Shown here in pieces: positions 48,554 through 61,087 of a stretch of DNA of 64,000 nucleotides. The notes under the pieces were generated by a model. That model was given only the letters and a program-made list of their open reading frames with translations, ran no database searches and was not told the DNA's origin. This DNA is from Tetrahymena thermophila SB210 (Eukaryota > Ciliophora > Oligohymenophorea > Hymenostomatida > Tetrahymenidae): contig NW_002476495.1 of assembly GCF_000189635.1 (NCBI RefSeq), positions 1 through 64,000 on the forward strand, written 5' to 3'. How positions within the stretch are numbered: the first letter of the stretch is position 1; the number at the start of each line of letters is the position of its first letter. The translations under genes and the position numbers were made by a program.

Positions 48554-51500
48554 ATGGAATAAAGTCAGGTTCTAAGTTAGGTTAACCTTCTTTATACAGG
48601 TAAAAATAAGCAAAATTCTTTGAGACACTTTCGTTAACAAGCAGCTACTAAATAAAGAGAACTGAAGAAATAAATAATTGAAGAGATTCAACAAAAACAT
48701 GGAAGTCCATTGAAATCTAATTAATCTGTTTTACAAACTTAAAATCAAACACAAAATGAAAATTTCATCAGTAAATATTAAGAACAAACACAGCCAAGCT
48801 ATGATCTAGTAATGTAAAATAATATGCAATACAAGGAGACATAAGTTACTGAAAAGATTTTGAAAATAATTGAAAATAATAAAAAGCTCCTCAATTTGAA
48901 GGCGTTAAAGCTGAAAGCTGCTGGAATCTACTTTGGGGATGTTTCTAAAAACTGCTAACTTTCTAAATACAACACTAAAGCTAAAAATTTAGCAAAATTT
49001 AAAAAATTCAAAGTGCACAAGTTGGAAGAAATATAATTTTTACCATCTGAATAGTCTGAGTTGTATGATTAAGTAAATGGAAACAAGCCTCAAAAGTTTT
49101 TTGAGTTGTAAAAAAAGGAAGAAAAGATGATGAGTGAAATAAAAAGTTAAAAAGATGTGATAGAATTTCAAAATTATTAGCTTGATATAATCAGAATAAA
49201 GAATAACAATGACTTGCGAGAAATAAAAAATGTCATAGGTCAAAACAATTTATTTTTTTTAGAGAGCAAATTACTCTTTATTAATACCTAGTAGCTTTTG
49301 AGTCAGCTGCAAGATTAAGAAAGTACAACCAAATTTAATAAACAAATACAAGAAAATATTTAAAATTTAATCTAACGACTAAATCAATAGACAAGTGCAC
49401 TAGAAAATACATTAATTGAAAATGAAATCGCATTAAAAACAATTGGATTAAACAATATTGCTGAAATTTAAAATCACTTTCCAAATGGCATGTAAGATTC
49501 CAACTTGAATTAAGCTGACATAATGTATGAAGGATCTTAACTGTTCGAGGAACATTAACAGTAAATTTTATAAAAAGTAAGAAGCATTGAAAAACTAAAA
49601 TATTCTGAAATATTGAATAAGAAAGCAATCGATTAACTCAAAATTAAAAGTGATGAATATGAGTTTCATCTTAAAAACTTAGTAGAAAGCAGAGAAAGTC
49701 CTGAAAGTTTGAAAATTAACTTGAAGAAAATCATCGAAATGCATAAGGCAATAAAGTAATTGACAGAGGAAAATGAAGCATTAAATAAGAAGAATGATTT
49801 GCTCATTAAATCAGTAAACTAGCATAAATCGGATAGTAAATCTCTTACTGAAATATTAAACTTTAAGGTCAATTAATTATATTAGAAACTTAGTGATGAA
49901 AAGCTAGATTAGTTACCAGTTATTAAGGTTTTAGCATAAAAAGATGACTCGATAAAAGAACTAAATAAATAAAAAGATATTTTAGATGATATAATAGAGT
50001 AAAACAAAAAAGAACATGAAAGCAAATAGATTAATCTCTTGATGTAGCTAGAATAGCATTAAAATACAATTTAAAATTTAGAAAAATAACTTGTAGAAAT
50101 CTAACCTCAAAATAAAATAAATACTACAAAAGTTGATATTAACGCACCTAATTATGCAATAAAAGAGCTTTCTAATATAGTTCTTTCAAAATAAACAAGC
50201 TCTAAATAAGAATAAGTTCTAGCGAATTAGTATTAGAAAGTGAACACCACTTAAACGCAAGTAAAACAACTTATTAGAATTTCATATAAAATAATTAAAT
50301 TTTTGATTTGTATTTTATAAATTATTTTTTTTTTCACTTAAATTGTTTCATAAATGAGTAAGTAATTCGAATATTAGTTAATGTAATTTCATATAAAATT
50401 ATAAAAAAGAAACTCAGAAATGAAGAAAAGGAAAAGCAACTTAACGAATTAATTAAAGAAAAGGAATAAAAGATACAAGAATTGAGTGAAAAAGCAGAGT
50501 AATACTTGAACATAGCATTTTACCTGAATGATTTATTATTGGAAATCAATGATCTAGATGATTATAGGCTTATTAGGTAAAAATTAGATAATAATAGGGA
50601 AAACATAGTTAAATATTATGGGGTTACTTCTGTTGATTTCAATCAATCGCCTGATCTTACTGCTAAGAGAAGAGGAAAGTTTGATTTGCTTGGTAAAAAT
50701 TTTGCCAAAAGCATTGATGCAAATACGTCTCCTTTTTTTGAAGAATAATTTTCAAGGATTTCTTAGGATTCTGCTTTTATTTAAAATATCAAGGATCTGA
50801 AAAAAAGAAGTGAAAGTAATTTATTAAATGATTTGCACGTTCTTGAAAATATGGGTGTTTAATCAATGTCTGAATATATGCATACAAGACTTAGCAAAAT
50901 AATGAGAGAAAACTATGAACTCAAAGAATAAAATTAAAAATAAAAATAAACAATTGACTCTTTAATGATAGGCAGAAAGAGCGGCAATGGTGCTTCTGAC
51001 TTTGAAAATGACTAAATGAGCTAAAAAATATAATAAGAAAATATTTAATTTTATGATACATAGCCAAGGATGGATGATATTCCAGATAACTATCTGTACG
51101 CCTTATATATGCAATCAATTACAATTGAAGAAATGCTTAAACAAGCTGAAGAGGTTTAAATGATTACAAACGAAATAGAAAAGAATCAAGAAGAACAATA
51201 AAAACTCTTAAAATAATCTCTAGAATTCCAAAAAGAAGCCTCAAAGTAGATTTCTGAAAACAATAACTAAAATGATGAAAATTAATATGAAACTATAAGT
51301 GAGTTGTCACACTTGCAGCCTCAGCAATACTTTTAAATACAATAACAGCAACCCTATATAAATGAGATAACAACTTCCCTCAGTATAAATCACACAACCT
51401 CTACTATAACCCATTATAAAAACCTATAAGACAACAGCATAATATAAGAATAATCAAATGAAGATGATGAACAAAATGAAAATTAAGTAAATAGTAATGG

Positions 51501-51600
51501 TTCAAATAATATACTTTTATCTTAAAATTAGCAATAATAACACATAAATTATTCTACATATAACCAATAGTATAAAAATAATTATTTATATAACTCTTGA
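48554..51600 (+). CDS. Coiled-coil protein, 965 aa, function unknown
   Basis: Exon 1 48554-50260, a 149-nt phase-0 intron 50261-50409, exon 2 50410-51600. Residues about 1-110 are Gln-rich and disordered. Residues 110-170 contain a compact basic segment (ILKIIENNKKLLNLKALKLK, then AAGIYFGDVSKNCQLSKY). From about 190 to 650 the sequence is dominated by Leu/Ile heptads with Lys, Glu and Gln, a long coiled coil. A more ordered segment follows around LLLEINDLDDYRLIRQKLDN. The last 150 residues are Asn/Gln/Ser/Thr-rich. No motor, kinase or membrane segment is visible. The profile fits a ciliary, basal-body or cortical structural protein, but that is inference only. It is not a paralogue of the coiled-coil gene at 10465-13524 as far as I can see. 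Confidence 0.8.
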
Positions 51601-52482
51601 TATTTCAAGATTATTAGTTGGTCAATATAAACACTAATTTATATATTTCCATCTAAAACAAACAATCGAAATTTATATTATTTTAGCAATTATTTAATAT
51701 TTTGATTTTACTTTCTTAATTGAAAATTACTTTAAACTTAATTCTAAATTCAAAATTAAATTAATTATTAGAATTAAAAATGTGCATCAATTATTTAATT
51801 TAATTCATAAATTTTTATAAAATAATAAAAATATCAAAATATGAAAATGATAAGTTTAGGTTAGGTCATTCATATTTTTAGATATTAATTTTATGTTATT
51901 TTGATTAATAAATTTTTGATTAATCTTTTTAACTTTGCTCAAATAATTCTTACTTCTAAAAATAATTAATATTTTTTAAATCAATAGGTAATTTAAAATT
52001 TTATTAAAAACATCAAGCAAAACGATACTTTTATTTTGAATTGAAATGATAGTTTAAACAAATTAAATCGTAATTATAGATGATTTTATTCAATTAAGAT
52101 AAATATTTATCAATAAATAAATTATTTACTTTTTAGATAAGTTTAATTTATTAATTAATTATAATTCAATTTTAATAAGAATAGATTCAAAATTAATTAG
52201 AATAGAGATATAAAAAAATGAACAATTAATTATCCACTATTTATTGTTTTAATATATCTTTTTTTTTAAATATATAAGGAATTTTATTACAAAAAGAATG
52301 ATTTTTAATAAATAAATTTTAGATTTAGAATTTTATTTAAATATTTTAAAATTAATTTGGTAAATGCATTAATTAATAAATAAATAGATAGATCGATTGA
52401 TTGATTGATAAATAATTTGATTTATGTTTCATTATTAGTTTGCTTATAGAAGAATATACAAAAAAATTAATTAATTCTTATT
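51601..52482. other. Convergent AT-rich intergenic region
   Basis: About 0.9 kb between two convergent genes. A/T-rich with short GATT and AATT runs (for example 52385-52410). No gene signal. Confidence 0.6.
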
Positions 52483-54243
52483 TCATGGACCTGGTGCAGC
52501 ACCAGCCTATGCCTACATATACTATTATTATTCGTCTGTATATTAATATTCGAGCTAATCTAAATTTGGAGGAGCTGCTGGACCTGCAGCTGCTCCCAAA
52601 AAGTCTTTATCATTACTTTAAATGCTTTCATACTCTTAATTACCTTTTGCATTTGCTCCTTGTGCTTTTTGCTTATTCAAATTATTTTATATTTCATCAT
52701 TTTATTGCTCTTCTTCTTCGTCAATATCTTCGCAATCTTCAAACTCTTCATCCATGTCTTCTTCGTCATCTTCTTCATTGTCAATAGTTTCGTAAGAGCT
52801 TTCAGTTTATCTTTATTGTTATTCGTCTATTTTCAAGTTCTCAAGTTAGCTATTTATTGCATCTACAGGAGGATTTATTTTTTCATAATTTCTCAAGAGT
52901 TTATAAACAGCTTTTAACTTATCAGCCATATTTGAATAAATAGTTTCTGTAGCAATACTCTTAAGATATTGGAGCTTTCCGTTTAAAACGGGGTAAACTT
53001 TCTTATTCTTATTAACATATTTCAAGAGTAGCTGAAGCCCTTCTAAAATAACCATTTTCATTTTAGAATCTCCTTCTTCAAATTGTTCAAAGAACACTTA
53101 TAAGATGCCATTTTTTAAGAAAAAAGAACAGGCTGCAGAGTGACCTAAACCATTTGACATGACATAAAGCATTTCTTTTCTAATATCTAGCTATTAACCC
53201 ACATTATTTATTAAATTCTGATAGAAATTTGGTTGCTCTAAAACCTTTTAAACCTAGGTAGAAGTTCCAGCCATAATATTTGAAACAGTCCAAAGAGATT
53301 CTTTTCTGTATGCTTTTTTATCATGAACAAATAGCTGTATCAACGGTTGGAGAATATTCTATTAAAGGAGAATATCAACATAATTATCTCTAGAAGTTGC
53401 CACATTACCTATAATTCTGACTGCAGGTGTTAGTGTTGAGGTTGAATTAAAATTCAAGAAGTGTTAACATATATTTTATAAAATTCCATAATTTATTAAA
53501 TCATCAATTGCTAGCTCTGTTTCACTGAGATAATTTATTCCCCATAGAGAATCAGCAACAATCTCTGGATCATTTTTGTATTTCTCTAAAGCTTTACCCA
53601 AATAAAATACACAAGGACGCACTATTTCGTATTTTGGCTAAGGCTTTCCTCTACAAAAATTAGAAATAACCCAAACAATAGTTCTTTAGTTGACTATTTT
53701 AATGTCTTTTCTTTCTAATTATTTGAGAACAATTGTCACAGCATCTTATTTGAGCACTTAATCTCTGCTGCTGCTACTATCTCCAGCAATATTTCCTAAA
53801 ATAATAAATAATTAATACCAAAAATTAATAATAAATTCATACAAAAAAAAAATAATTTATAAATATCTATCTTGATTAAATCTATTTTGTTCATTACCTA
53901 AACCCCAAAGAGCTTGAGCCATAATATCTTCGCTTTCATGTTAGACGTACTTTAAGAAAGTAGCGATACCGCCAATATTTATAACATATTATGTCTAACT
54001 GCTACTGCCTGAACACACATTAGTGAGAATCCAAAGTGATTCCAAGATAATTTCATTGCTTGTGGTGTTGTCCATTATAGCTATTAGCTAAGTGCAAACA
54101 TTTGACTATATTATCTCTTAAAGAGGAGGACTGACTTCCTTTGAAGTCATTTTCCTCAATTCTATAATTGTCTCTAAAGGAGATCCTTCCTAAGTTAATT
54201 TTTCCTTGCATAAGTTAACTTATCCTAATATTTGAGTATCCAT
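52483..54243 (-). CDS. Importin-alpha-like ARM-repeat protein lacking an evident IBB domain
   Basis: Minus strand: exon 1 54243-53898, intron 53897-53796 (102 nt, phase 1), exon 2 53795-52483; 552 aa. ARM-repeat signatures with the NLS-binding Trp/Asn ladder are clear: LWILTNVCSG, LWGLGNIAGD, VWVISNFCRGKPQP, VRIIGNVATS, LWTVSNIMAG. The C-terminus carries an acidic stretch (DDEEDMDEEFEDCEDIDEEE, about 450-485) and ends QAQAGAAPGP. Importin-alpha carries NLS cargo with importin-beta. The predicted start MDTQILGQVNLCKEKLTQEG goes almost straight into the ARM region, and the Arg/Lys-rich importin-beta-binding domain usual in the first 60-90 residues is absent. An upstream exon beyond an intron ending near 54250 cannot be excluded. 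Tetrahymena has an expanded importin-alpha family with macro- or micronucleus-specific members; this could be one of them. Confidence 0.92.
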
Positions 54244-54863
54244 TTTGCTATTATTATTAATTTTATGTTTTTTTAAACAAATAAAAATTTTTTAATTAAA
54301 TTTTGTTTGTCTGTCTGTCTACGCTCTATATGTATATAATCAATGGATTTAACAATCTACAAACGAATCAACTATTATATTTTATTAGCCAAAATTTAAA
54401 ATATATCAAAAATCCCAAACTTTTTATTAAAATATCACTAAATTTTTAACAAAGAATATGAGTTGGCACATTTAATCATTCATAAATTTTCACTAATACA
54501 CTCTTCTTGAAGCTTAACAAAATCTATTCAATTCCAATTTTTCAGATTCTTAGCGCCTAAATTTACTACCAATATTATTCTTTGAATGAATGAATTATAA
54601 TAATATATTTTTATTTTAAACATAATTTAATTATTTAAAGTATGAAAATGATTAAGCTAATTTCTTAAACTTAAATTTAATTAAAAATGATTAAATTGAT
54701 TTTTTAAAATATAAATAATTAATAATTAATTTAGATCAAATAAATTAATTGATATAACAGTGTTTATAGGAAATATTGTTTATAATATAATTGCTATGCG
54801 ATTTTAGTTGATTGATACAAATAATAAATAAATAAATAATTTAACCATGCATAGCCTGCATGT
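54244..54863. other. AT-rich region between two minus-strand genes
   Basis: About 0.6 kb. Contains a GTCT run at 54306-54320. I looked here for an importin-beta-binding exon of the importin-alpha gene and saw no Arg/Lys-rich frame. Confidence 0.55.
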
Positions 54864-55742
54864 TCAAAGATTCTTAAACTAGTTTTTTATGTATTTAAGG
54901 TCAATATCATCATTTTGATTAAGGATTCTTTCAAAAAGAAGGATGGACTAAATTTCCATCTCTCTTATAAAATGAGAGTAGTTAAGGTCATCTTCACAAT
55001 AATAAACTAATAATTCAAAGAAACAATTAAAGTTTCTATTTTATGCATCGATTTAATCGATAAGCAAGAACTCTTTCAATTTATCGTCGATAATCTTGTA
55101 AATGTTCTCAAATTGCTTATAAAAATCTTCGTTTTCAACTATTTTAGTATTAGTTTTAAGATATTCTTTAACTTTTTACACTATTAAGTAGAATTTAAAA
55201 CAATAAATTTCTTTGAAGATTTCTTTCGCAGTTTACTTATCAATATTTGTCAATAGATAATTGCTTGGTGATAAAACAGTTTTAATACCTTAAAGATTTT
55301 ATTTAAACTCATTTTCTATCAAGTCATCTATTTTAACTATCTCTTCGTCTTTTTTATAAGCGTAATACTCTAGACTATCGCTGAAGTCTTCATAAGAAAC
55401 ACCATATTCGTATTAACAAATATTCTTCACTATTATTTTGTAATCATTTTATGTAAATTTTTCAAAAAACTGTTGACGAGCGGTTTATTTAAACTATTCA
55501 GTTTTTCCTTCCATTTATCTGTTAACACTTTAAGCCAATCTATGATAATATTTCATTTTATATCTTATTGAATTCAATATATTTAACATTCTTTATCTAT
55601 CAATTAATTCGTCTAATTATTCCTAATTAGCCTCATCTTCTTTTATTTGATTTTTTTAAGTATTTTTATAGAACAAGTATCCTCCTAAGCTCATCCCTAT
55701 AGCAGCAAGTATGGCAAAACCTTCATTTTTAAAAATACTCAT
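54864..55742 (-). CDS. Single-TM-anchored protein, 292 aa, function unknown
   Basis: Single-exon minus-strand gene, ATG 55742-55740 to TGA 54866-54864. The N-terminus MSIFKNEGFAILAAIGMSLG contains one hydrophobic helix (about 8-27) followed by a basic KNTQKNQ segment, so it is either an uncleaved signal anchor or a mitochondrial outer-membrane-type anchor. The rest (about 30-292) is predicted all-helical with many Tyr, Lys and Glu and no low-complexity runs. Recognisable strings such as QNDYKIIVKNICQYEYGVSY and FYKQFENIYKIIDDKLKEFL do not match a family I know. It lies head-to-tail upstream of the importin-alpha gene with 0.6 kb between, so the two are separately transcribed. Confidence 0.78.
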
Positions 55743-56095
55743 ATTCTTTCAAGAATAAGTAATAAATGTAGAAATTAAGATAATTTAATAGAATGATTTA
55801 AAATTATATTTAGATTCAAACAAATAAACAAATAAATTTATTAATTAATTAATTAATTAGTTTGCTAATAATTTTGTATATTTTGTTAATGTATCTTGCT
55901 TGTGCAAATTCTTTGTTGTTTGTGCTTAAGCCAATTATTTCAAAAATTTTTATTGTAGAGAACTGCTTCAGATTTAATAAGCCATCATTAATTAAATAAT
56001 ATTTACAAAGCTATTTTTCTATTTCTATTAAAATAATTAATAATTAACATAATTAAAAAAAGTGCTTAATAAGTAGAAGAAGATTTGCAAATAAA
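55743..56095. other. Divergent promoter region
   Basis: About 350 bases between two divergently oriented genes; must contain both promoters. A/T-rich with an AATT run near 55840-55860; no other feature. Confidence 0.6.
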
Positions 56096-56686
56096 ATGGA
56101 AAAAATGGAAAAAATAATAAGCTTTTTGTAAAGCGAAATAGTTCTAACAACTCAAAAATCCTTGCTTAGCAACTAGAATTAAAATTTGGTTAGCAGCTTA
56201 GTATAGCTTTTGTCTAAATATGAGACAAAATTCAAATAAATCAAGAAATAAAATAGGATTCAATAAAAATGTTAAATTAAGTCAAAAAGAATTAAAAAAT
56301 AAGAATTAAATAGCTAAATATTATTCAATAAAAGTTTAAACTAATCAAAAAATAATTCTAAATTAAACGCTTAGAATCTAAGAGCTCTAAGCAGATGTAA
56401 ATTCATTTTTCATTACTTGCAAATATCAATAGATTAATCATTTTTTATATATTTAAAAATAGAGAGCTCTGAAGCAGATTTTGGCATTCCTTTTCCTAGC
56501 CAAAACAACGAAAATAATTATAATATATTTAAATAAGAAGAAGAAGATTTCAATAATTTATCATAATAAAAAGATGAACAATTAACTGAATACGGTTAAC
56601 ATGATGAAACGATGGATAATGATGTAAATAAAGATATTACTATAAATGACCATTAAAAATATAAAATAGAATTTATTGAATTATGA
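56096..56686 (+). CDS. Hypothetical 174-aa protein, basic N-terminus and acidic C-terminus
   Basis: Exon 1 56096-56396, a 66-nt phase-1 intron 56397-56462, exon 2 56463-56686. Start MEKMEKIISFLQSEIVLTTQ. Residues 1-100 are Lys/Gln/Asn-rich and helical (KYETKFKQIKKQNRIQQKC). Residues 105-174 are acidic (EEEDFNNLSQQKDEQLTEYG). The intron is a multiple of three and contains no TGA, so the unspliced reading is also open. I call it an intron because of its GTAAAT...AAATAG ends and sudden A/T-rich, Phe/Ile-rich translation. No domain is recognised. Small size and biased composition leave some doubt that the gene is real. Confidence 0.55.
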
Positions 56687-57896
56687 GATAATAATATTTT
56701 ATAAAATTCTTAAAGACTATCAAAATTAGTTTGAGCTTAAAATATTATTTATTCAATTTTACTTTGTAAAGAAATCACTAAATAAATTAAAATAAATATT
56801 TTATATAATTAACAAAAATTACAAATAAAAACTAGTTTAAAATATTTCTATTAGATAAATTATTCATATATATTTCTATGTATTATGTATGTTTATTTTT
56901 CAATTTTTCAAACAACAATGTTTTTTTACAAAATAATTTTGCTTTGAATAAATTACTTAAATCTATATGCTATATAGTTTAACCCAGTGAGAGGAAACAT
57001 AAAAAATATTAATTGAACAACTTTATCAATAAAGAGAATAATTTTTTTTAAAATAGTGCACACAGGACAGGTGTGATGTAGTTCACTTTTTCTTATATAT
57101 ATAATAAATGAAATTAAACTATTCAAGGAAAAAGATAAACAAGATAGTCAAGCAGGGTAAAAATAAACTCCCTTAGTGAACTTGAAAGCATCTAACCATA
57201 AACTAAAGCTAGAGAAGGGATGAATATTTTTGATCTGCCCTCCAGATGATTTAAATGATTGAAATAAATAATTATTTTAGACTTAAAATGACTAATTTTT
57301 GGAATATAATCTTTTGCTTTTTCCAAATCTAAAAATTAATTTACAAATTTTTTTATTTTAAAAGTGAAATAAAAATATCAATAAGAAAATAATAATAATT
57401 TTAATACTAATAAATGATATTTGTCTGTCTAGCCTTATTATTAATTAAAAGGATTAGATTAGATATATTACATTAAAAATAAAATGGATTTTACTAAGGA
57501 ATTATAAATATATTAAATTACTTTTTTTATTTATTTTTATCAAATTGATTGGTATTTATTTCTAAATAGTTTATTTTAAATATTACTAGCAATAAATAAA
57601 AAATGATTTGTTTGTTTTGTCTGTTTATTTATTTATTTTGCTAGCTTTCTTTGATTATTTAAGAAAGCTATAAAGTGATGATACTACTTATTTACTTACT
57701 TACTTACTAACTTACACATATGCTCTTTCTTTAATGGTTTGCTTTTTAATAATTATTATTTAAATATCTTTATTTACTCTTTAGTTTATTTATTTACTAA
57801 TTTATTTATTTATTTCTTTTACTTATCTACAATTAGTTGAGAGAGATTGAGAGAGAGATAAGGGTAATTTACAAATTTACAAGTTAAATAACTGAC
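56687..57896. other. Convergent intergenic region
   Basis: About 1.2 kb. Mostly A/T-rich. A stretch at about 57055-57245 is noticeably richer in G and C (for example ACACAGGACAGGTGTGATG), without an open frame, and might be an RNA gene; I see no tRNA B-box or U-snRNA motif. TTAC and TTTA runs at 57690-57715 and 57780-57815, and a GA-rich run at 57840-57860. Confidence 0.45.
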
Positions 57897-59641
57897 TCAA
57901 AAGTTAAAAGACTTTTCTCTTTCTTCTTCGTCTTCTAACTATTCTTATAATCTTTACTTTTCTTCTTCTGTTAATTCTGTCTTTTCTTCTTTTTTCTCTT
58001 CTTCTGTTTCTCCTGCTTCCTTTCTTCTCAGTTAGTCTTCAGCTTCAAGTTTTTCTACTTCATCTAAGTTAATTGATTCAGGATTTAAACCATTAGCAAT
58101 GAGTTCTTATCTCTTTATACGCCATTTCTTTTCGATGGCTTCCCTAATGTCTCTCTATTTACAAGCTTCAATAAAGTCAGCTTTAGCTTTCTTTTGGGCA
58201 TTTCTTAATAGCCTTTTTTAAAGATCTATTTCATCCTATTCAACAGCTAATTCATTTTCTAATTTTTCAAGAGCCTTGTCTTTTGGTAAAACTTTGGATT
58301 TATCAAAATAAATAGATACGAATTCGTCATCTTCATTGAGAACTGACTAGAAAATGTCAGAAGTTTTGTAGTGCTAATTAATAATATATTTATAGGGTAT
58401 ACGCTTATTGATCCATTTCATAAAGAAGGGATATCTATATAATTATCTCAAGTATGCTGTGTCGATGGGTTGCATTCTATAACCTAAAACACTATTAGAA
58501 TAATCTGAATCCTCATAAATACCACCATATAAATTAACATTAGGGAAAGCTCTAGGATCTAAATCTATAGTATTCTCAATCATAACACCTCTGGCATTAA
58601 GAAGTTCTTTCATGAAATTTCTATGTCTCATAACTAACTTAGAGCCACCACCAATGTTATAAGTTTACTTATCAATTAGATTTGATTTATAAATACCTTA
58701 TCTAATTGCTTTAGCAGCATCTCTAGCAGTAATCCATTCTATTTTTTAATCCAATCCGAAATAAAAGTAACTAGGATGAAGATCTACCCACTATGTTAAA
58801 TGATCTATAAATATAATAAATTTCATATAAATAAAAAATAGATAAGCAGAAATTTCATTATTTATTTATTTAATTAGATAGATTTGTCTTTATTATGAAT
58901 AGCTCAGATTAAAATAAATAAATAATTCTATAAATATATTTCTTTTAAAAAAATTTTATTCTATTCTAAAATCATTTTTCTAATAAGATTTTGAAAGAAC
59001 AATTTGATGTGTTTAAAAGTTTTGGCTTAAAGCTATAAAGTATTACCGCAAATGGGTGCGAATCTCAAAATTGTGTAGGGAATACCAGATTCTTTAATAA
59101 TGTTTTCAGCTTCCAATTTAGTGAGAGCATAGTAATCGAGAGGATTAGGCTTTGGAGTGTCAGTGACCTTAATTAAAGGATTATCAGTTCTGTCACCATA
59201 GACACTCATATCTGATCTGAAGAAGATGTGCATTTTGCTTAAATCGCAGTGATCTTTAATATTTTAAACAAGAAGCCTAGTTCCTTCAACATTATATTTT
59301 TTGGCTAGATTATAATCGTGATTGGCTTCTTCTCTTGAAACTTCTGCCAAGTGAGCCACTTTCTCAATCAATTTATCACTCAAAACATTTTTACAAAACT
59401 CTTCGTTTTAATAGATATAATCAAATTTGTGGTATTGAGACCCTAAAATATCATCCTTGAGTGGAAAACTGTATTGAATTCTATTACTTCTATCAACTCC
59501 AACTAAATCGTAATCAAAAATAGTCATAAAAACGTTTTCCATCATCTATCCTATTGAGCCTGCACAACCAGTGACTAGCAATCTGGGTAATTTCTAATCT
59601 CTACCTTTGAGATTTTTTGCTCTAGCTATAATCGTATACAT
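57897..59641 (-). CDS. Extended SDR, NAD-dependent epimerase/dehydratase-like, with charged C-terminal extension
   Basis: Minus strand: exon 1 59641-59047, intron 59046-58805 (242 nt, phase 1), exon 2 58804-57897; 500 aa. The Rossmann dinucleotide-binding motif is intact, RLLVTGCAGSIGQMM with Gly 25, 28 and 31. GVDRSN follows at the end of beta-2. The catalytic pair is DYYALTKLEAENI (Tyr171, Lys175), preceded by the Ser-containing FFRSDMSVYGD. After the intron, EWITARDAAKAI and YNIGGGSKL match the substrate half of UDP-sugar epimerases. Residues about 390-500 are unusual for the family: a Lys/Glu/Arg-rich coiled-coil tail ending EEREKSFNF. The reaction is probably NAD(P)-dependent conversion of a nucleotide sugar or similar substrate in the cytosol; the exact substrate cannot be told. 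The intron acceptor is fixed by continuity at HLTQWVDLHPSYFYFG. Confidence 0.88.
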
Positions 59642-61087
59642 TTTACTATGAACGTATCTAAAAAATGATTCTCTAAAACTATGTAAATATCAATAACTCT
59701 GCTATTAACTATTGCCTTAATTTATATTTATTTGTTTATTTAAATAAATAATTAATTAATTTATTATTTCTGGTTAAGATTTTCCAAAGAATCCAAATTT
59801 CTTTCTTTTTTTTTCTATCAAATCTATCTATCTATCTATCTATTTATCTATCTATCAATCTTGATTCTTTCATTCAATGTTAATTCATTTAATTGTTCAA
59901 TCAATTAATAAAGGCTCATTTGAAAAGTTAGTAATTTAGTCTATTCATTTTTAAAAATTAAATTTAACTAATTTCCTTAAATCTACAATATAGCAGCAAA
60001 GCATTAGTAGTAGTTAAATAAAAAATAACATTTTTACATTCCCCTTTAGCATTAATAATTTTATTATTTTTAAAATAATTCGCTTTATTAATTTTAAATG
60101 TAAAATAGATCATATGGAATTAAAAAAATAATCTTTAAACAATTTAGTACATCTCTATCTACTTACTTCTACAAGAATATAATATTAGTTTACTATGTTT
60201 ATTTATAAAATGTTTAATTCTCTGCTAATTATATCATATACCTTTGAGTTCAACTAAATCTGTTGAAATTTTTAAAGTAATTTTTTTAATAATTGGTTAA
60301 TATATATATTGATATATAGATTTGAATTTTTTGTAATTATGGTAGATTTTTATTATTTAAATTATCAATCATTTTTATAGATATTATGAAATTATACTTT
60401 CATATTAATCTAAATAATTAATTAAATTATTTGATATTTCAATCTTCAGATATGAATGAATATATTTTATACTCTTACAAAATACCACTATTATTTCTAT
60501 TTTTAGATTAAATATTTATTATATATCGCTTTCTTTGAAATACTCGAAGAGTTTTATTTAATAAATAAATAAATTTTACTTATTTGTTTGTTTGTTTGTT
60601 TAAAGTAAATAATGTTTTTTTGATGATTTGTTTATAAAAAAACTCTTTAAAACTTTATTTTTAAAAATCAATTCTAAAAAATAGGATAAAATCAATATGT
60701 TTCTAATCTATTTGAAAGAGATTAAGTTAATAATAACAATTTAGTTTATTAAGATTAAAATTTGATTCAGACTGATCAATATAGAAAATAAAAGTATTCA
60801 AAATAAATATTCAATCTGTTAGTAGAATAAAAATGAAATAATTGAATCAATTTAGAATATTTTATTAATTAAATAAATGTATTGTTTTAAAGATTATTTA
60901 ACAAGAAAACATATAGTTAGAGTTTTATTTATGCATGTAGTAGATTGAGAGGTGGTTAAATTATTAATAGTGCTTCTCTTTCTATTAGAATTGTACTTAA
61001 AAATGATAGAATTGAGAAATTATTAGATTTTCTATTTATTAAAATTTAAAGAAAATATATTTCTTTTATAACAAAAACTAATCAGGA
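59642..61087. other. Gene-free region between two minus-strand genes
   Basis: About 1.4 kb, A/T-rich. TCTA run near 59822-59855 and GTTT run near 60583-60600. It contains the promoter of the SDR gene. No other signal. Confidence 0.6.

Noticed and set aside
52440..52917. Two plus-strand standard-code ORFs of 115 and 85 codons
   Set aside because: They are the antisense of the acidic C-terminal tail of the importin-alpha gene; GAA/GAT-rich sense codons give long TTC/ATC-rich antisense frames.
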